Positions 1 to 12,140 of a DNA stretch of 64,000 bases are shown in pieces. Below the pieces are notes generated by a model. It worked only from the letters and a program-made list of their open reading frames with translations. It ran no database searches and was not told the DNA's origin. The DNA is from Protula sp. h YS-2021 (Eukaryota > Annelida > Polychaeta > Sabellida > Serpulidae). Where the stretch lies: assembly GCA_949752745.1 (NCBI GenBank), contig OX457027.1, positions 59,326,342-59,390,341 of the forward strand. The letters run 5' to 3'. Position numbers and translations under genes: made by a program. The first letter of the stretch is position 1, and each line of letters begins with the position of its first letter.

Positions 1-1080
1 GTGTGTGGTGGGGATGGGTGGAGGGGGAGTGTCAGGTGTGGATGACGGACAAGGATTCGATGGCGGGTGTCTTTAGTACCCTAAGCTCATCCTCCATTTG
101 ACATATTCGCCAGGGCCCAATTACAATCTCATGGAAATTTCACAGACCGAAAACACATAGGAACAGCAAACTGAAATGGCGCTGTTTTATTTTCCACGCT
201 CAACTTGATCTAGTTTTATCGATTTTCCTCCAGCCACACTGGTATAGCGAACGCAGAGTACTAACATTCTCTGCTCTTTTCGCCCATCAAAACCAGGTTA
301 ATTTATCGAAGAGTAAGTTTCTCAAAATAACAGGCCGATTTCTCCCAAGGCTTTTACTTTTTTAACTGAGACATGTTCACTCGGTTTAAAATAGAATTAA
401 GCATACAAAAGGCCCCCAGCTGGTGTTACCCTGCAGCATTATTTTTGAGAAAAATAAATAAATGATTAAGATATTGAAGAATTTGTTTAAGCATAACATT
501 GCTACTCACATTTCAGTTTTTGTTATGTTGTATTTGTAGGTAATTAATATAAAATATTCATATCCAGTCTCTTTCCTTGATGAATCAACATAGAATTCTT
601 AAAATATCCAACAATAGTCATGACAATATTAAAGTGCTTAATAACATTGCCTTCATTTCATAGCAATTAGTAAATTAATTGTTAGTCCAATCTCTTCAAA
701 CTCTTAAAGATGTCTGTCAATGAATGAGAACAGTCAACCCTTAAATAGCAAACACCGGCATGCAGCGCGGAAACATGTGTTTTAGCGTCTCTTTACAACA
801 CGCGTGCTTCCTAAATACAGGATGTATTGAGCGAATGAACTCACAAGTACTAGCACACTTGAATAACAACAAACAGACTTGACTTACAACCACTGTTACG
901 AATAACACAGGTTTGGAGTTCTGCCATTTTGACGCCTACTCGAATTGTGCAGTGGTGGCGGAAAAATAAAACAACTTACTAAATGCAAAGCGTTGATATT
1001 AATTTAAAAATACACAAAAGCAATTTTGGACTTTCGCGTGAAGACAGAATTGAAGCACTGCATTCTTGTAAAATTGTTAA
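1..1080. other. No gene seen; AT-rich flank
   Basis: I see no convincing coding region, RNA gene or clear repeat here. Stop codons are frequent in all frames and composition is ordinary AT-rich intergenic DNA. Confidence 0.5.
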
Positions 1081-1520
1081 GTCTTCTTATTCTTTTCTTC
1101 TTCTTCTTTTTCTTCTTCTTGTAATTATTATTATTATTATTATTTTTAGTAGTAGTAGTAGTAGCATTACTATTATTAGTAGTAGTACTTGTTCTAGTAA
1201 TAGCAGTGTTAGTAGTTGTTGTGGTAACAGGAGCAGTGTATTAATAGTAAATGTTACTGTCGCACTTGTAGTAGTAGTATTAACAGTACTAGAGGTATTG
1301 GTATTGGTAGCAGAAGTAATTTTATTTGTGATAGAGGTAGTAGTTGCAGTAGCAGCAGCAGTAATAGCAGTATTAATGTCTGAGGTAATAGTAGAAATAG
1401 CAGTAGGAGTGGTACCAGTTGTACCAGAAAAAGTAGCCTCAGAAGTTGCTGGTAGAATTACTAATATTACTATATAGCTGCTACATTGCTACTACTTCTC
1501 CTACTGCTACATTGTTACTG

Positions 1521-1554
<34 letters not shown>

Positions 1555-1740
1555 CAGAAGCTAATACCACACAACTGTATTTAATTAAACTACTACTACT
1601 ACCACTGCTACTACTGCTACTCTTACTACTAAACATTACAATAATAATGATAATAATAATAATAAACTACACTACTACTACTTTTTCTACTTCTACTACT
1701 AAAACTGCTGTTACTGCTACTACTACCAATTGCATGCCAT
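1081..1740. repeat. Degenerate trinucleotide microsatellite block (TTC, TTA, TAG, TAA, TAC)
   Basis: Runs of TTC are followed by ATT, then AGT/GTA-rich trinucleotides, a clean (AAT)n tract near 1521-1553, and ACT-rich trinucleotides to about 1735. Because the period is three, a long open frame arises by chance on the plus strand (983-1477, a Ser/Val-rich product). I treat this as a repeat and not a gene. Confidence 0.85.
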
Positions 1741-2335
1741 GCTGCTTCTATTGCTAAATTCAAATTAACTTCATCAACCCAATTTGATTTTCGCTGTTGT
1801 TGTAAACAGGTAAATAAACTTCTCAAGCCGGACTTCCAGGCGAGATGTTTTGTCGATCAATAGATATAAGCTTGGCCTTTCGGGCCAGTCATTGATCTGT
1901 AACGGCAACAGTTTTACAACATCGTTAGACAAGCGACTAGATTTTGCCAGAGACATAACAACGCCAGGCGTCTACCTACTTTTGCCTCAGGCATCTAAGA
2001 TTGTGTGATATCTTATTTGTTAAGCGTATCAGAGAGATACAGTACGGTGATTCTCCTATTCCATTTTATGTGCACTCTTGAAAAGGGCTTAAAACAATTC
2101 AAACACCCATTAGAAACAATACAATAAAGTGCCCAATAATTCCGAGAGCGGTGAGGGGAGATAAAGGAGGGAGGGGGGTCAACACTTTGTTGGAAAAAAG
2201 GATACATGTCCTGAAAGTGTGAAGTAAAGACAGGTGGCAGCTCAGGGTGACGGTTCTCACTCGCATACCAAGATTTCACCATGTGTGTACAGGACTTTTA
2301 ACAACGCAGCAGCATTTTGCTATCTAGTTTTTCGG
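1741..2335. other. No gene seen
   Basis: Nothing recognisable apart from short chance open frames. A purine-rich stretch (near 2155-2180) lies just before the minisatellite. Confidence 0.45.
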
Positions 2336-2337
2336 TC

Positions 2338-2490
2338 GAACCTCATGTACTCTTTTTGCATCCTCGTGTGCTCGTTTTGCTTCTTCGTGTCCTCTTTTGC
2401 ACCTTGTCTGCTCTTTTTGCGCACCACGAGCTCCTTCTGCGCCTTCATATCTTCTTTTCACTCCCATATGCTTTTTGTGCCTTCATGGCA
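2338..2490. repeat. Degenerate ~20-bp minisatellite
   Basis: About seven imperfect units of roughly 20-21 bases, each resembling GCTCTTTTTGCACCTTCGTG, follow one another. Units have drifted, so the array is old. Overlapping short open frames here (2234-2514) are products of the repeat. Confidence 0.6.
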
Positions 2491-2599
2491 TCAAAAAACA
2501 CATATTTGAATTAAAAATAAATGAATATAAATGCAAAACAATTAAGGAATAAAAGTAAAAACAACATTCTGGAAAGACTGAATAAATTTGATTCCAAAT

Positions 2600-3110
2600 A
2601 TTAACCTGCAAGGTCAAGGTTCTACTTTTATAGCCTCGCTTGCGCCCAACGGGTAGAAAATCTGCTCAGTAACACTCTAACAGTTTTCGAAATAGTGGCC
2701 GAGTTCAAGTTTGGGTCATGATCTTTACCCTCTCCTCTTTTAGAGCCAAAGTGTTGAAAATGAAATTATTAATTGTCCTATTTTTAAGTTTTGAAATAAT
2801 GGTTAACCAGAGGTTTTACGCCGTGACATTGACCCTCACAGTGAACGCCATGGCGTTACCTTTTATATAAATTCCTCTAGGCCCACAAGATCAACTGTGG
2901 TCAAAATTGCTCTGTTGTTTCCGAGATAAATCTAATTTTCACACCTCAAAACATCAGGCTCAAATGTTATGTTCCTATATACTATGCAAGTCAAATACGC
3001 TTACCCTTACGTTACCCGCTGTAGGGAGCTGAGTTCAAAAATTAGCTCAGAATTGTTCTAACTCTAACCATTTTCGAAATAGATTTTCTTAAGTTTATAT
3101 ATTTTTTAAT
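2600..3110. repeat. Degenerate tandem repeat with TTTCGAAATA-type boxes
   Basis: A box resembling TTTTCGAAATAGTGG recurs near 2690, 2798, 2918 and 3070, with GACCTTGACCC-like stretches between (for example 3110-3122). The spacing is about 110-150 bases. The boxes resemble those of the better preserved array at 18.0-18.77 kb (TCGAAAACGGTTAGAGA), so this may be a decayed relative. The similarity was judged by eye. Confidence 0.4.
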
Positions 3111-3330
3111 TTTGACCTTGACCCCTATGGACCAAGTAAATCATAATCTAGATTTATCTAGTTTTCATATCTATGCCAACTTTCATTTCTCTGGCCCGAG
3201 GTGTCTAGTAAAAGTAGTCTGGAAATCTCGTTGCTGGAAATTTGTCGAATTCAGTAAGTATCTTTTAAAGTCTCACAGCTTGTCTTTTAAATTAGTTTCA
3301 ATACCATGATCTGTATCATTTAAAACCTAT

Positions 3331-3895
3331 ACCGTGTGATAACCTCAAAGCAAAAGACGTCCACTTGGAATATCTAAATTAAGCATCCCTGATTTGTGGA
3401 ACTTCTTGTTCCAAATATTGCTCGTGTGTGCTTTCTAGAGTATGTTTCCCTTCAGCTGAACAGCAAAAAATTCAGCGATGATGCTTATCTCTCACATTTT
3501 GGGGATGCTCACTTCAATATTACCTATTATGTTGTATTCGCACTATGAATGAGTGAAAGTCATGAATATTTGATTCACTATTTTGTCCTTTATTTATTTT
3601 TTTCATTTATTTTTATTTGTCTTTATTTTCTAAACAGGTTAAAGTGTGTTTTAAAACGTGAATTCTATACTTTCTTTGTTTATTTTATTTTGCCATTTCG
3701 GTTTAATATAGAAGCCCACATGGCAAAAGTCTTGGGGTGGGGGATGAGCTTCTGCAGTTGTCTATCTTTTGTTGTGACACTGATATTTTTGACGTCTACA
3801 GAAGTCAGTTTTGCTAAATATATTCATCGTTGCATCAAAAACGTTAAATAAACGTGGATTTTTGGTAAATGGGATTTTGGCAACGAAAACAACAT
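3331..3895. other. No gene seen
   Basis: AT-rich. The open frame at 3549-3851 (100 codons, Phe/Leu-rich) looks like chance translation of T-rich DNA; it has no recognisable domain. Confidence 0.4.
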
Positions 3896-4165
3896 CACGT
3901 TAAACAGTGTTTTTTATCCAATATTGTTCAACCGATGTTAAAGATGTTTTGTAGGCGTTGATCTATGGTTGCTATAAATCACAACCATATCGCAATTAGA
4001 TTTAATGCTGCCAAAGTATGCTTTGCCAGCAAATCAACGCCATAAACATCGTTGCCATATCCAACGTCTATTCACCCTTGTGTCAAAGCGTTGGTCTATA
4101 CTCGTAAGCAACCAGATCTAATATTGACAAGGTTGTTTCGTTAACTTCAGGATATTTACTGGGGT
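3896..4165. repeat. Diverged copy of an ACGTT-rich interspersed repeat
   Basis: The stretch carries repeated GTTGATCTATGG, CAACGTCTATTC and GCGTTGGTCTATA-like boxes and ends near TTTACTGGGG. It resembles the 18915-19510 and 57985-58430 copies, but is more diverged. Recognised by motif style only. Confidence 0.35.
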
Positions 4166-7100
4166 ATAGGATGTCAAATGCTGTGTTACGTAGAGTTTTG
4201 ATGCAACTGGCCATTCGGCATGACTTGGCAAAGATTATGAATTCTGAATTTTCAAATATTCAAAATCGCATTTCTGTGGTCTCAAGTGCAATTTCAGTTA
4301 CTCTGGAAAGAAAACTCTCTAACTTACAACAGCCACAATGAGAAATATGAGTTTGTCTGGAATAAAAGCGTTAGGCATGTTTCAATCACGACACTATTGC
4401 GGATGTATATGACACTAAATTTAAGGATTGTCTCCTACATGTTAAACTTCCACTCCCTATGTTTATCTAATGCTTTGAGTTCACTTAAAGTAGACAATTT
4501 TAAAAGCATACTGTTTTTATAGCACTTGAACACTTGTCATATCTACATTACAAAACTGATATAATCTCATTGAATTTTAAATTTGCTGTTGCATTAGAGT
4601 TGTTGGACAACTGGATCAACTCTGAATTAAGAGCGCTTTTTAACATATCAATATTAATACAATAATATCCGCTGAAATAAGACCCCCACTGAATCAAAAC
4701 ATGAGAACACTTTCTTGGTCATGATATTCAGTTAGTTTTGAAATGCTTGAAAATCGGCATTCAGTGCACATACCAGTTGACCTGTATTATATGATACTTG
4801 TTGTTATAACTATGATTCATTATTTCATAAAAATAGAAATATATGCACTATTGCCATTGATGTTTTAAGAGAAATGTCCACCATAGTTTGGTGCTTTATT
4901 TGAAGCTTTTGATACTGACACTAACTGTAACTAATTGTCAGAATGGTCCAAAGTGACCTTAATGGGAGGAATCTCTCAGTTCATGGTGATATTTTCCAGT
5001 AGTAGTTTAACTGTTACTGTGATATGCAATCATTCTTTGTAACATTAATGTAACATTATTAGAATACATTGGTACTGACAAAACGACACATAAAAGTATG
5101 GCTATTTTCTTTGCCTATTTTAGCTTTTTGGTAGAGAAAGCAAGTAGTCATGGTTTCTTTGCTCCATTATGTACATTTCAACTAGAATAAACATGGCGAG
5201 AGGACAAAAATGATTTGCATATATAAATATTTATATATCGTTTAGAAGACGGCGCACTTTGAAGCTCTAATATTACAGCCCGCGAAGGACATCAATTAAT
5301 TTTTTATGTTTATGTCTATGTTTGTATCTAGACAAATCCGGTTCATAAAATATAGGCATATAGAAAACTATAAAAGAAGCTTGTTTTTATTATCATGCCG
5401 TTAAGCATTATTTTTAAATACTGGCAGCGACTGTTGAAAATTAGTTCAAAGGTACTTACAACCTGAAAATACAAGGACGACTGCCTTGAAAACAGTCCTA
5501 TTTAAATTTTTGTGAACAATACTGCAGTGTTAATGCGTAGTACTCTATGACTTCTAAAATTTTGAAAGGATAAAAGGACATCACATTATTTGTCGAAAGA
5601 GTAAGAATTCCTACATTGCCCATCTTTTAGGGTCATTCAGACCTTGTTAATATTTTAAAAATAGTCAAGCAATTATGCTGTGACCTCTTACAGATATTGT
5701 TATACCTATGGTCTGACGTGTAGACTGGGAGACATAATGGCTTTATTCATCAACTGTTTATCATCAGGATCCCTTGGGCCAGTTGGCCAGTGGTTCTGCA
5801 AGTTTTCTATTTAGAACAGGGTTAAGTCTAAACCATTGGAACAATCTTTACTACAAGATGTTTTTCATGTGATTATCCCATACAGATAGTGATATTCCAA
5901 TTACTAAACAGCCAAGCACATTTGAGCCACAGTCGATCTCTTTGGACCCCCTAAAACTAACAGTTATTTTTAAAAGCTGGTTAAATACTGAACAATTTTA
6001 ACTGTTGCTTTAAGTTAAGAATTAAAAACAAAACAGTTTTAAAAACTAGTATAATATTTCAGCAAAAATGAAAAAAATCTTGTAATGAAGTAATGACTGT
6101 AATGAAGACAATAAGTATGAAGACATTTCGTGGCTGCCTAAATTGCCTACATAACTCCAAATAACTGTAACACTTTGTGCTGACGAACATGTCACAAACT
6201 ACGGCTTGATAAACACTTGTTGTGCTTTGACCTAAGTGATGCATTAACTAGGCCAAATACTTAAGCTTAAACAATGATATTTACATGATATTTCACATGA
6301 TGATGCTATATTCACTAATTTGAAGTTGCATGTAAAGATAGCTTTGTTCTTCATGCTGAAATTATACTCGCCCTCATAAATATAAGAATGTCAGAAGGCA
6401 GTACACAATGACATGTTCTCTGATTTACTTTAGCCCTTTCACTTTCAAATGAAAGTGGTGACCTGGCAATCTGGGGTGAATCAATGCGACGTTTTCCGTT
6501 ATACTGACACTGGAATCCCTACATAGCCAAATTTGTAAAACCGGGGTGAAAAACTAGAATGATACATTATAACAGTAAAATCTCATATTTCTGCATAATA
6601 GTTAAATAATGTATGAAAACCCAAAGCTGAAAATTTTAAAAGTATTTTGAGCATAGAATATTAATGAACTACAGTTATCAACATGAGCCCACAAGAACCA
6701 ACATAATAAATTTGTTAAATAGCAGCTTTTGATAATCATACATACCAGGAGCATAATATACAAATAGAAACACAGGGTTTTTCACAACAGTTTTTCCCTG
6801 TATCGCGGGTTTATTTTTTCACCTCTTTGAATTATTTTCAATACAAATCTTGCTAATTAATTAGTTATGTCCCTGATTTTTTTTCTTGTGTGATATGGAC
6901 TCTAAATCAAGAGCCTTCACTGTCATGATATTAACAATTATGAATATAAATCAAAGGAGTGCGTGGTGTAATCGATAGTAGTAACTGTTTCATTTATAAC
7001 ATGGTTTTTCGCTTCTTTTCTTATGACAATTGTGTTTTAGAAAATAACCCGGATGTAGCTTTTTAGGAATCAAAGTATAACAAAATGTAGTTAAAAGCAT

Positions 7101-7710
7101 CAATTGTTAAACATCCTCTTTCTTTGAAGATTCTGCTGCGAATAGGATGTGCATAAAATACAGAGGCATACAGATTCTATTGTACTGAACACTGCATTCA
7201 CACTTAAATATTTTCACATTTACTATTTAGGTTTACACAGGTTAAAGAGTTGCAGATAAGTGTGACACTGCTGTCATTTGCTTATGAATGTGGTGCCTTA
7301 TAATATACCAACTGAAAAGTGTTCAATTACGTGTTTAGTGTGTGCACGTGTGTACTTTATCTTAATATTCAATAATTGGTTTTTGCACCCCGTGTCTGAC
7401 GATAGACTAAAATATTTTATATATAGTCAACAGGATCATAACTGCCTTGATTCAAGCCTGTATGCGCAGACACATTGCTTGTTTCATATGCGAAATGATT
7501 TTGCTAAATTATACGGGCACTTAAAATACCAGTGTAACTAGATAAGAAAACAATAATTCTAAGCTTCATTGAAACTGCGCAGTTTTGTCTTAAACTAAAT
7601 TCTAAATACACACTTGGTTTTTATTAATGAGTACAAGAGCCCTGATTGTAAGAAATAAAAAAGAGGACACGAAGGTATTGGTCTATTAGCAATTAGCGGG
7701 ATTCTGTCCG
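4166..7710. other. No gene seen; AT-rich intergenic or intronic DNA
   Basis: I found no domain, RNA gene or clear repeat in this 3.5-kb stretch. Short open frames at 4286-4522, 6059-6244 and 7278-7541 lack recognisable features. Confidence 0.45.
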
Positions 7711-7950
7711 CAATACGGGTGTGACGGTACGTCATTCCCACGGTTCGGTTCGATTCGCCAATACGGGTGTGACGGTACGTCATTCCCACGGTTCGGTTCG
7801 ATTCGGCAATGCGGGTGTGACGATACGTCATTCCCACGGTTCGGTTCGATTCGGCAATGCGGGTGTGACGGTACGTCATTCCCACGGTTCGGTTCGATTC
7901 GCCAATACGGGTGTGACGGTACGTCATTCCCACGGTTCGGTTCGATTCGG
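7711..7950. repeat. 48-bp minisatellite, five copies
   Basis: Five units start at 7711, 7759, 7807, 7855 and 7903, each exactly 48 bases and nearly identical. Each unit begins CAATACGGGTGTGACG or CAATGCGGGTGTGACG and contains TGACGGTACGTCA, with opposed TGACG/CGTCA half-sites, then CGGTTCGGTTCGATTCG. Because 48 is a multiple of three, open frames run through the array on both strands (7595-7960 minus, 7686-7955 minus, 7721-8029 plus). These are repeat artefacts unless expressed. The array is GC-richer than its surroundings. Confidence 0.9.
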
Positions 7951-9133
7951 TACACTTCAATTATTCGATTCCGTTCGGTTTTTCGGTAATGTTTTGCAAA
8001 AATTGTTAAATTTTGCCGAATTGGTATAATAGGGTCTAATACAGTAGCCCGCGGACAGTAACCAGCTAATTATTTTTTTGCATAAATTTTATAAAATTTT
8101 GAAATTAGAACGTGCACATGGCTTCCGGAGTATAAGAACAACGTGTTGTTTGCAACTCGGAGGTGCACAGGCAGAACCACGTAGGGGCGCGTACCGAGAA
8201 ACATCACGCAGACTAGTGAACATCGTCCCAGACTGCGCTAACCGCACCATCTTGGATTTTCTACGCGGCATCGCACACATCATTAGAATGTAACTTAGCG
8301 ATTGGTATGTTTGTTGATTGTAATTAGAGTGCTTTGTAATCGAACAATTAATGAAGTTGTAATATGATTTAGGCAATAAAATTGTTTAATCTAAGTCCAA
8401 ACTCCAACCTTTTTTCAACCAAAAAAGACGTCGGTTGTTTGCTGGGCAGTATATATTTTATTTGGCGTTATATTCTTTCCCTTTTGTATCTCCTCTTTGA
8501 ATATGAAACTTCAACAGAGTGGACAACGCAGCTATATCTTAAGAGATAGTAGACAAAGCGTATGGATACGAATAGGCATAACAGGTGGGAGTAATATGAT
8601 AAGTCGAAGTTTTAATGTGTGTGGAGATGTAATGAATTTGTTTCATACTGAAGTAATGTTTACCATATTTATGTGCGACGCAATAAAACGCCTGTAAGGA
8701 AAGGTTATAGTGTCCCTTATAAACTGGGAATATTCTTTCTATTTTAAGTCAGTAATACTTTTAAGGAAATCTAATTTCAATGTGCATATTTAACCACTGA
8801 TCATTGGCCTGCAATCTGGTGACTTGTTTTTCTTTACATTTCCACTCAATTTAGTATATGTGAGGCTCCAATAATAAAGTTTATCGAATTTACAGCCAAA
8901 GACCAGGAAATTCAATACATGAATGCATAACTTTTGAAATTTACCCCGATAAAAGGAAGTATATAAATTTACCGCTGTAAACACACAATCGGGTCTGATA
9001 GAAAAAAAATGATTAATTTACTTAGTGTATTTACTTCATGTTTTATTATTATATATTGATAATTTCAAACGTAATAATTTAAAATGACTATTGCAGCAAT
9101 GACAATTGACTGCCGTGTTCCATTGTCAAGGCT
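7951..9133. other. No gene seen; short GC-richer island near 8100-8290
   Basis: A GC-richer patch around 8100-8290, followed by an AATAAA at about 8375, could be a retrocopy or 3-prime exon fragment. No protein family is recognisable in any frame. Confidence 0.3.
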
Positions 9134-9512
9134 ATGGAATGGCATTTTCACATTTATTAGGGAATTATTGAGATCAAGAATTAATATTTGATCTCAAAAA
9201 TTGATTTTTCGATATAAAGAATTAATTTTTGCTATCTATAATTGTATTTTTGATATCTCTAATGTATTCTTGATGGTAAAAATAATTCTTAATAATTCTT
9301 AATAATTCGTTAAATTTTATGTAAATGTGTGTCTCCGTCAAGATTTGCTAAGTTTGTAAAATTGATTTTTTGATCTCAGAAATAATTTTTGTCATCTAAA
9401 ATTCTATTATTGGTAGCAAAATATAAATTAATGAGATCTACATAGATTTATTGATATCTTGGATTATATTCTGATGTCAAAATAAGCATTAAATGTTAAA
9501 ACGGCATTCCAT
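9134..9512. mobile_element. AT-rich MITE-like element (379 bp)
   Basis: Terminal inverted repeats of about 15 bases (ATGGAATGGCATTTT at 9134 and its near-complement at 9498-9512) bound an AT-rich interior. The interior holds repeated boxes such as GATCTCAAAAATTGATTTTT and TTGATATCT in both orientations. There is no coding capacity. A target-site duplication is not obvious. Likely a non-autonomous DNA element or a foldback repeat. Confidence 0.55.
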
Positions 9513-9902
9513 AAAAGGCTGTATGCTGGGAAAACCTTTTTCTTAAATATACACACTAACACCCATTAAAACTTACAAGGAATCGTTCTTTTTATTGCAT
9601 GGTTGTCAGTGTACAAACAGCTGTGATATTTTTTGCAGCGCATTTGACAAGTAGATAAACCCATCCCTATTAACAGTATCGAAGACAAAGCGCTGTGTAC
9701 TGCATAAAGTGTGTATTTAACACCGCCATAGCAACGTAATTGAGCGACGGAAATCGTAGCAAAAATGTCTAATTTAGAAGAGATTAAAATTTAACAAGAA
9801 ATCATGAAATAAATCTATAATCACACTCGCGTTGGACTGATCCAAAAATTTTCGATTAGCCTTGAGCACTGCCCGGTCCGAGGTGGGGTCACCGTCTGCT
9901 CT
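9513..9902. other. No gene seen
   Basis: Spacer between two inverted-repeat elements; nothing recognisable. Confidence 0.4.
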
Positions 9903-9951
9903 GGACCTCAGTACCACCAGTGGTAATGAGGTCCCGAAGCGGCACTGAGGA

Positions 9952-10310
9952 CCCGGTGGCACTGAGGACCCAAACTATTTTTCATTTCAAAATCATAGAT
10001 TAGGTTGTTTTAAGCTGAAAGAAACGTTCAAAACCATAAATCAATGTTACTCTCCGAAAAAAGTAAAGTGGTGGCACTGAGGACCCGGTGGTGGCACTGA
10101 GGCCCGGTGGTGGCACTGAAGACCCAAACTTTTTTTTGGCTTCAAAATGCTAGATTAAGTTGTTTTAAGCTGAAAGCGACGTTCAAAACCAAAAATCAAT
10201 GCTTCTTTTCAGAAAAAAGTAAAGTGGTGGTACTGAGGACCCGGTGGTGGCACTGAGGCCCGGTGGTGGTACTGAGGACCCAAACTTTTTTTCTCTTCAA
10301 AATGCTAGAT
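9952..10310. repeat. Three tandem ~153-bp units with GGTGGCACTGAGGACCC boxes
   Basis: The phrase ending ACTGAGGACCCAAAC recurs near 9973, 10128 and 10274. It is followed each time by a T-rich stretch and a GCTAGATTA- or ATAGATTAGG-like box. Each unit carries one to three GGTGGTGGCACTGAGG sub-boxes that match the terminal inverted repeats of the enclosing element. Confidence 0.7.
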
Positions 10311-10486
10311 TAGGTGGTTTTACTGCCCAATAAGGCAATTTTTGGCAATGTTTATTTACATTGTGTAGAAACGTTCGGGTCACAATTTATGCATCAGTTA
10401 CCGCAGGGGGAGAACGCGAACTATACTTTCACTCATAAAAAGTGTTTATTCTCACTGAAAATACGTTATCTAAAATTAAAAATAAT

Positions 10487-10666
10487 CGGGTCCTCAGTAC
10501 CACCACCTGGTCCTCAGGGCCACCAACGGGGCCTCAGGACCACTACCGGGTACTCAGTACCACCATCGAGTCATCACTACCACCACAGTGTCCTCATTAC
10601 CACCATCGAATCCTCAGTACCACCAACCGAGCGTCAGGGCCACCAACAGGTCATCGATGTCACCAC
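10487..10666. repeat. ~20-bp minisatellite, about nine copies, inverted relative to the left-hand boxes
   Basis: Units resemble GGGTCCTCAGTACCACCACC and are the reverse complement of the boxes at 9.95-10.28 kb. The interior of the element is therefore able to fold back on its own left side. Unit length is 18-21 bases with many substitutions. The overlapping open frames at 10314-10735 are repeat products. Confidence 0.75.
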
Positions 10667-10889
10667 TTAGACTTTTTTTCGAAAAATATGATTTTTGTTA
10701 TTGTTATAATGGTTTATTTTCCCTCTCAAACATGACAAATCTAACATGTAAAATGAAAACAAAGCAAGAATGTCCAGGGACATTGTGACCAACCGAGATC
10801 TAGTAAATCACGTATCAGTAGGCTTGTATGCTCGCCAGAAAGTGGTCATATTGCTAAACCCGGCTTCAGAAAAATCTTACAAATTTTTT

Positions 10890-11405
10890 AAGGAATCCGG
10901 TCAAAATTGTGGCAGAAGAAGCATTTACAAATTTACTACTAAATATTTATGAATGCCACCCCCCCCCCAATTTACCCAATTTTCTTTATGGTCGGCTTTT
11001 CAAGAGACGAAAGCCTGGTGAACATTTATTCAAAATTGGAAGGTCATCCGATCAAAATTATGGAGGAAGCATTTTGAGAATTGGCTACTAATAAATTACA
11101 AATACCCCTTCCATTTCGCCAATTTTTGGTCGATCGCAAAAACAATTACATTTTCAACAGAGAAGCATCAACAGAACAATCGAACAAAATTTGAAAGAAA
11201 TCAGATCTAAATTGTGGGAGATGAAGTATTTGTAAAATTTGCTGCCAGTTAATTTTAAAAAATGCACCTCAAATTAAACAATTTTAGCGGATCGCCAAAA
11301 AGCAAATTTTCAAGAGAGGCCTATCTAGAGAGCAATCACGATAAATTGAAAATGGAATACAATCAAAATTGTGGAAGAAGAAGCATTTTGAAAATTAACA
11401 ATCGA
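10890..11405. repeat. Four degenerate ~154-bp tandem units
   Basis: A box like TCAAAATTGTGGCAGAAGAA recurs at about 10901, 11052, 11206 and 11363 (spacings of 151, 154 and 157). Each is followed by a GCATTTTGAAAATT-like stretch and C-rich runs. The units lie inside the 9903-12140 element. Confidence 0.6.
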
Positions 11406-12140
11406 AAAATTTTTATGCCCCCCGCCCCATATATATATATGCCCCCTCTCAATCCAAAAAGACAAATTGCATTTTAGCCCCCCTCCTCCCCGTTCTCCCC
11501 CCCCCCTCCGATGCCAAAAAGAGAAACATCCATCTTTTTTTAAAAAAAACTTATGAATAGACATATGTATTTGTATATATTTTATGGAAAAACAATTAAA
11601 ATGCACCCAATTTAGCCAATATAGGCTAAATTGGCTAAAATGGCACATACGCGAAAAATGCACGTCTCAGTGCATCAACACCGAAAGGTAGAATGCATAA
11701 AAAGAGTGAACAAAACCATGCCATGTGAAAACGTCAATGCTACTCATATTGCTGCTTTGATCAAGCCGCTTCAAATCTTTAATTACAAAGCCGATGGGAA
11801 AGGCAAAACAAAAAAAACAATCTTTTTTTCTTGAACATTTTGTACATAGAGATGTGTATTTGTATACATTTTATGAAAAAAACTAAGATATTGGGATAAA
11901 CATATTTGGGTGGTGGGGCGGGGGTGCGGTGGGAACACAAGAAGATAAAAGATCCCATGCCACCCCTGACGGCGTCACCTAACAGGGTGGCGGGGGGGGG
12001 GGCGGCAGAAGCGGTGATTTTAAGACACAATTAAAGATGGGGGCGGGGCGTTCATATGAAAAATTTGTCGGGTACTCAGTGCCACCGGGTCCTCAGTGCC
12101 ACTTCGGGACCTCAGTACCACTAGTGGTACTGAGGTCCCG

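Larger units (their letters stand above)
9903..12140. mobile_element. Non-coding element with ~84-bp terminal inverted repeats and internal tandem arrays
   Basis: The left end (9903-9985) and right end (12056-12140) are inverted copies at roughly 85-90 percent identity by eye. Each begins with a palindrome built on GGACCTCAGTACCAC, followed by GGCACTGAGGACCCGGTGG. At the right end the outer 36 bases (12105-12140) are a perfect palindrome. Inside are three ~153-bp units (9952-10310), a ~20-bp array in opposite orientation (10487-10666) and four ~154-bp units (10901-11405). No transposase frame is recognisable, so the element is probably non-autonomous. No target-site duplication was identified. 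Confidence 0.65.

Noticed and set aside
983..1477. 164-codon open frame, Ser/Val-rich
   Set aside because: Product of a period-three microsatellite; no domain.
7595..8029. Repeat-protein gene over the 48-bp units
   Set aside because: Frames are open on both strands because the unit is a multiple of three; no flanking coding signal.
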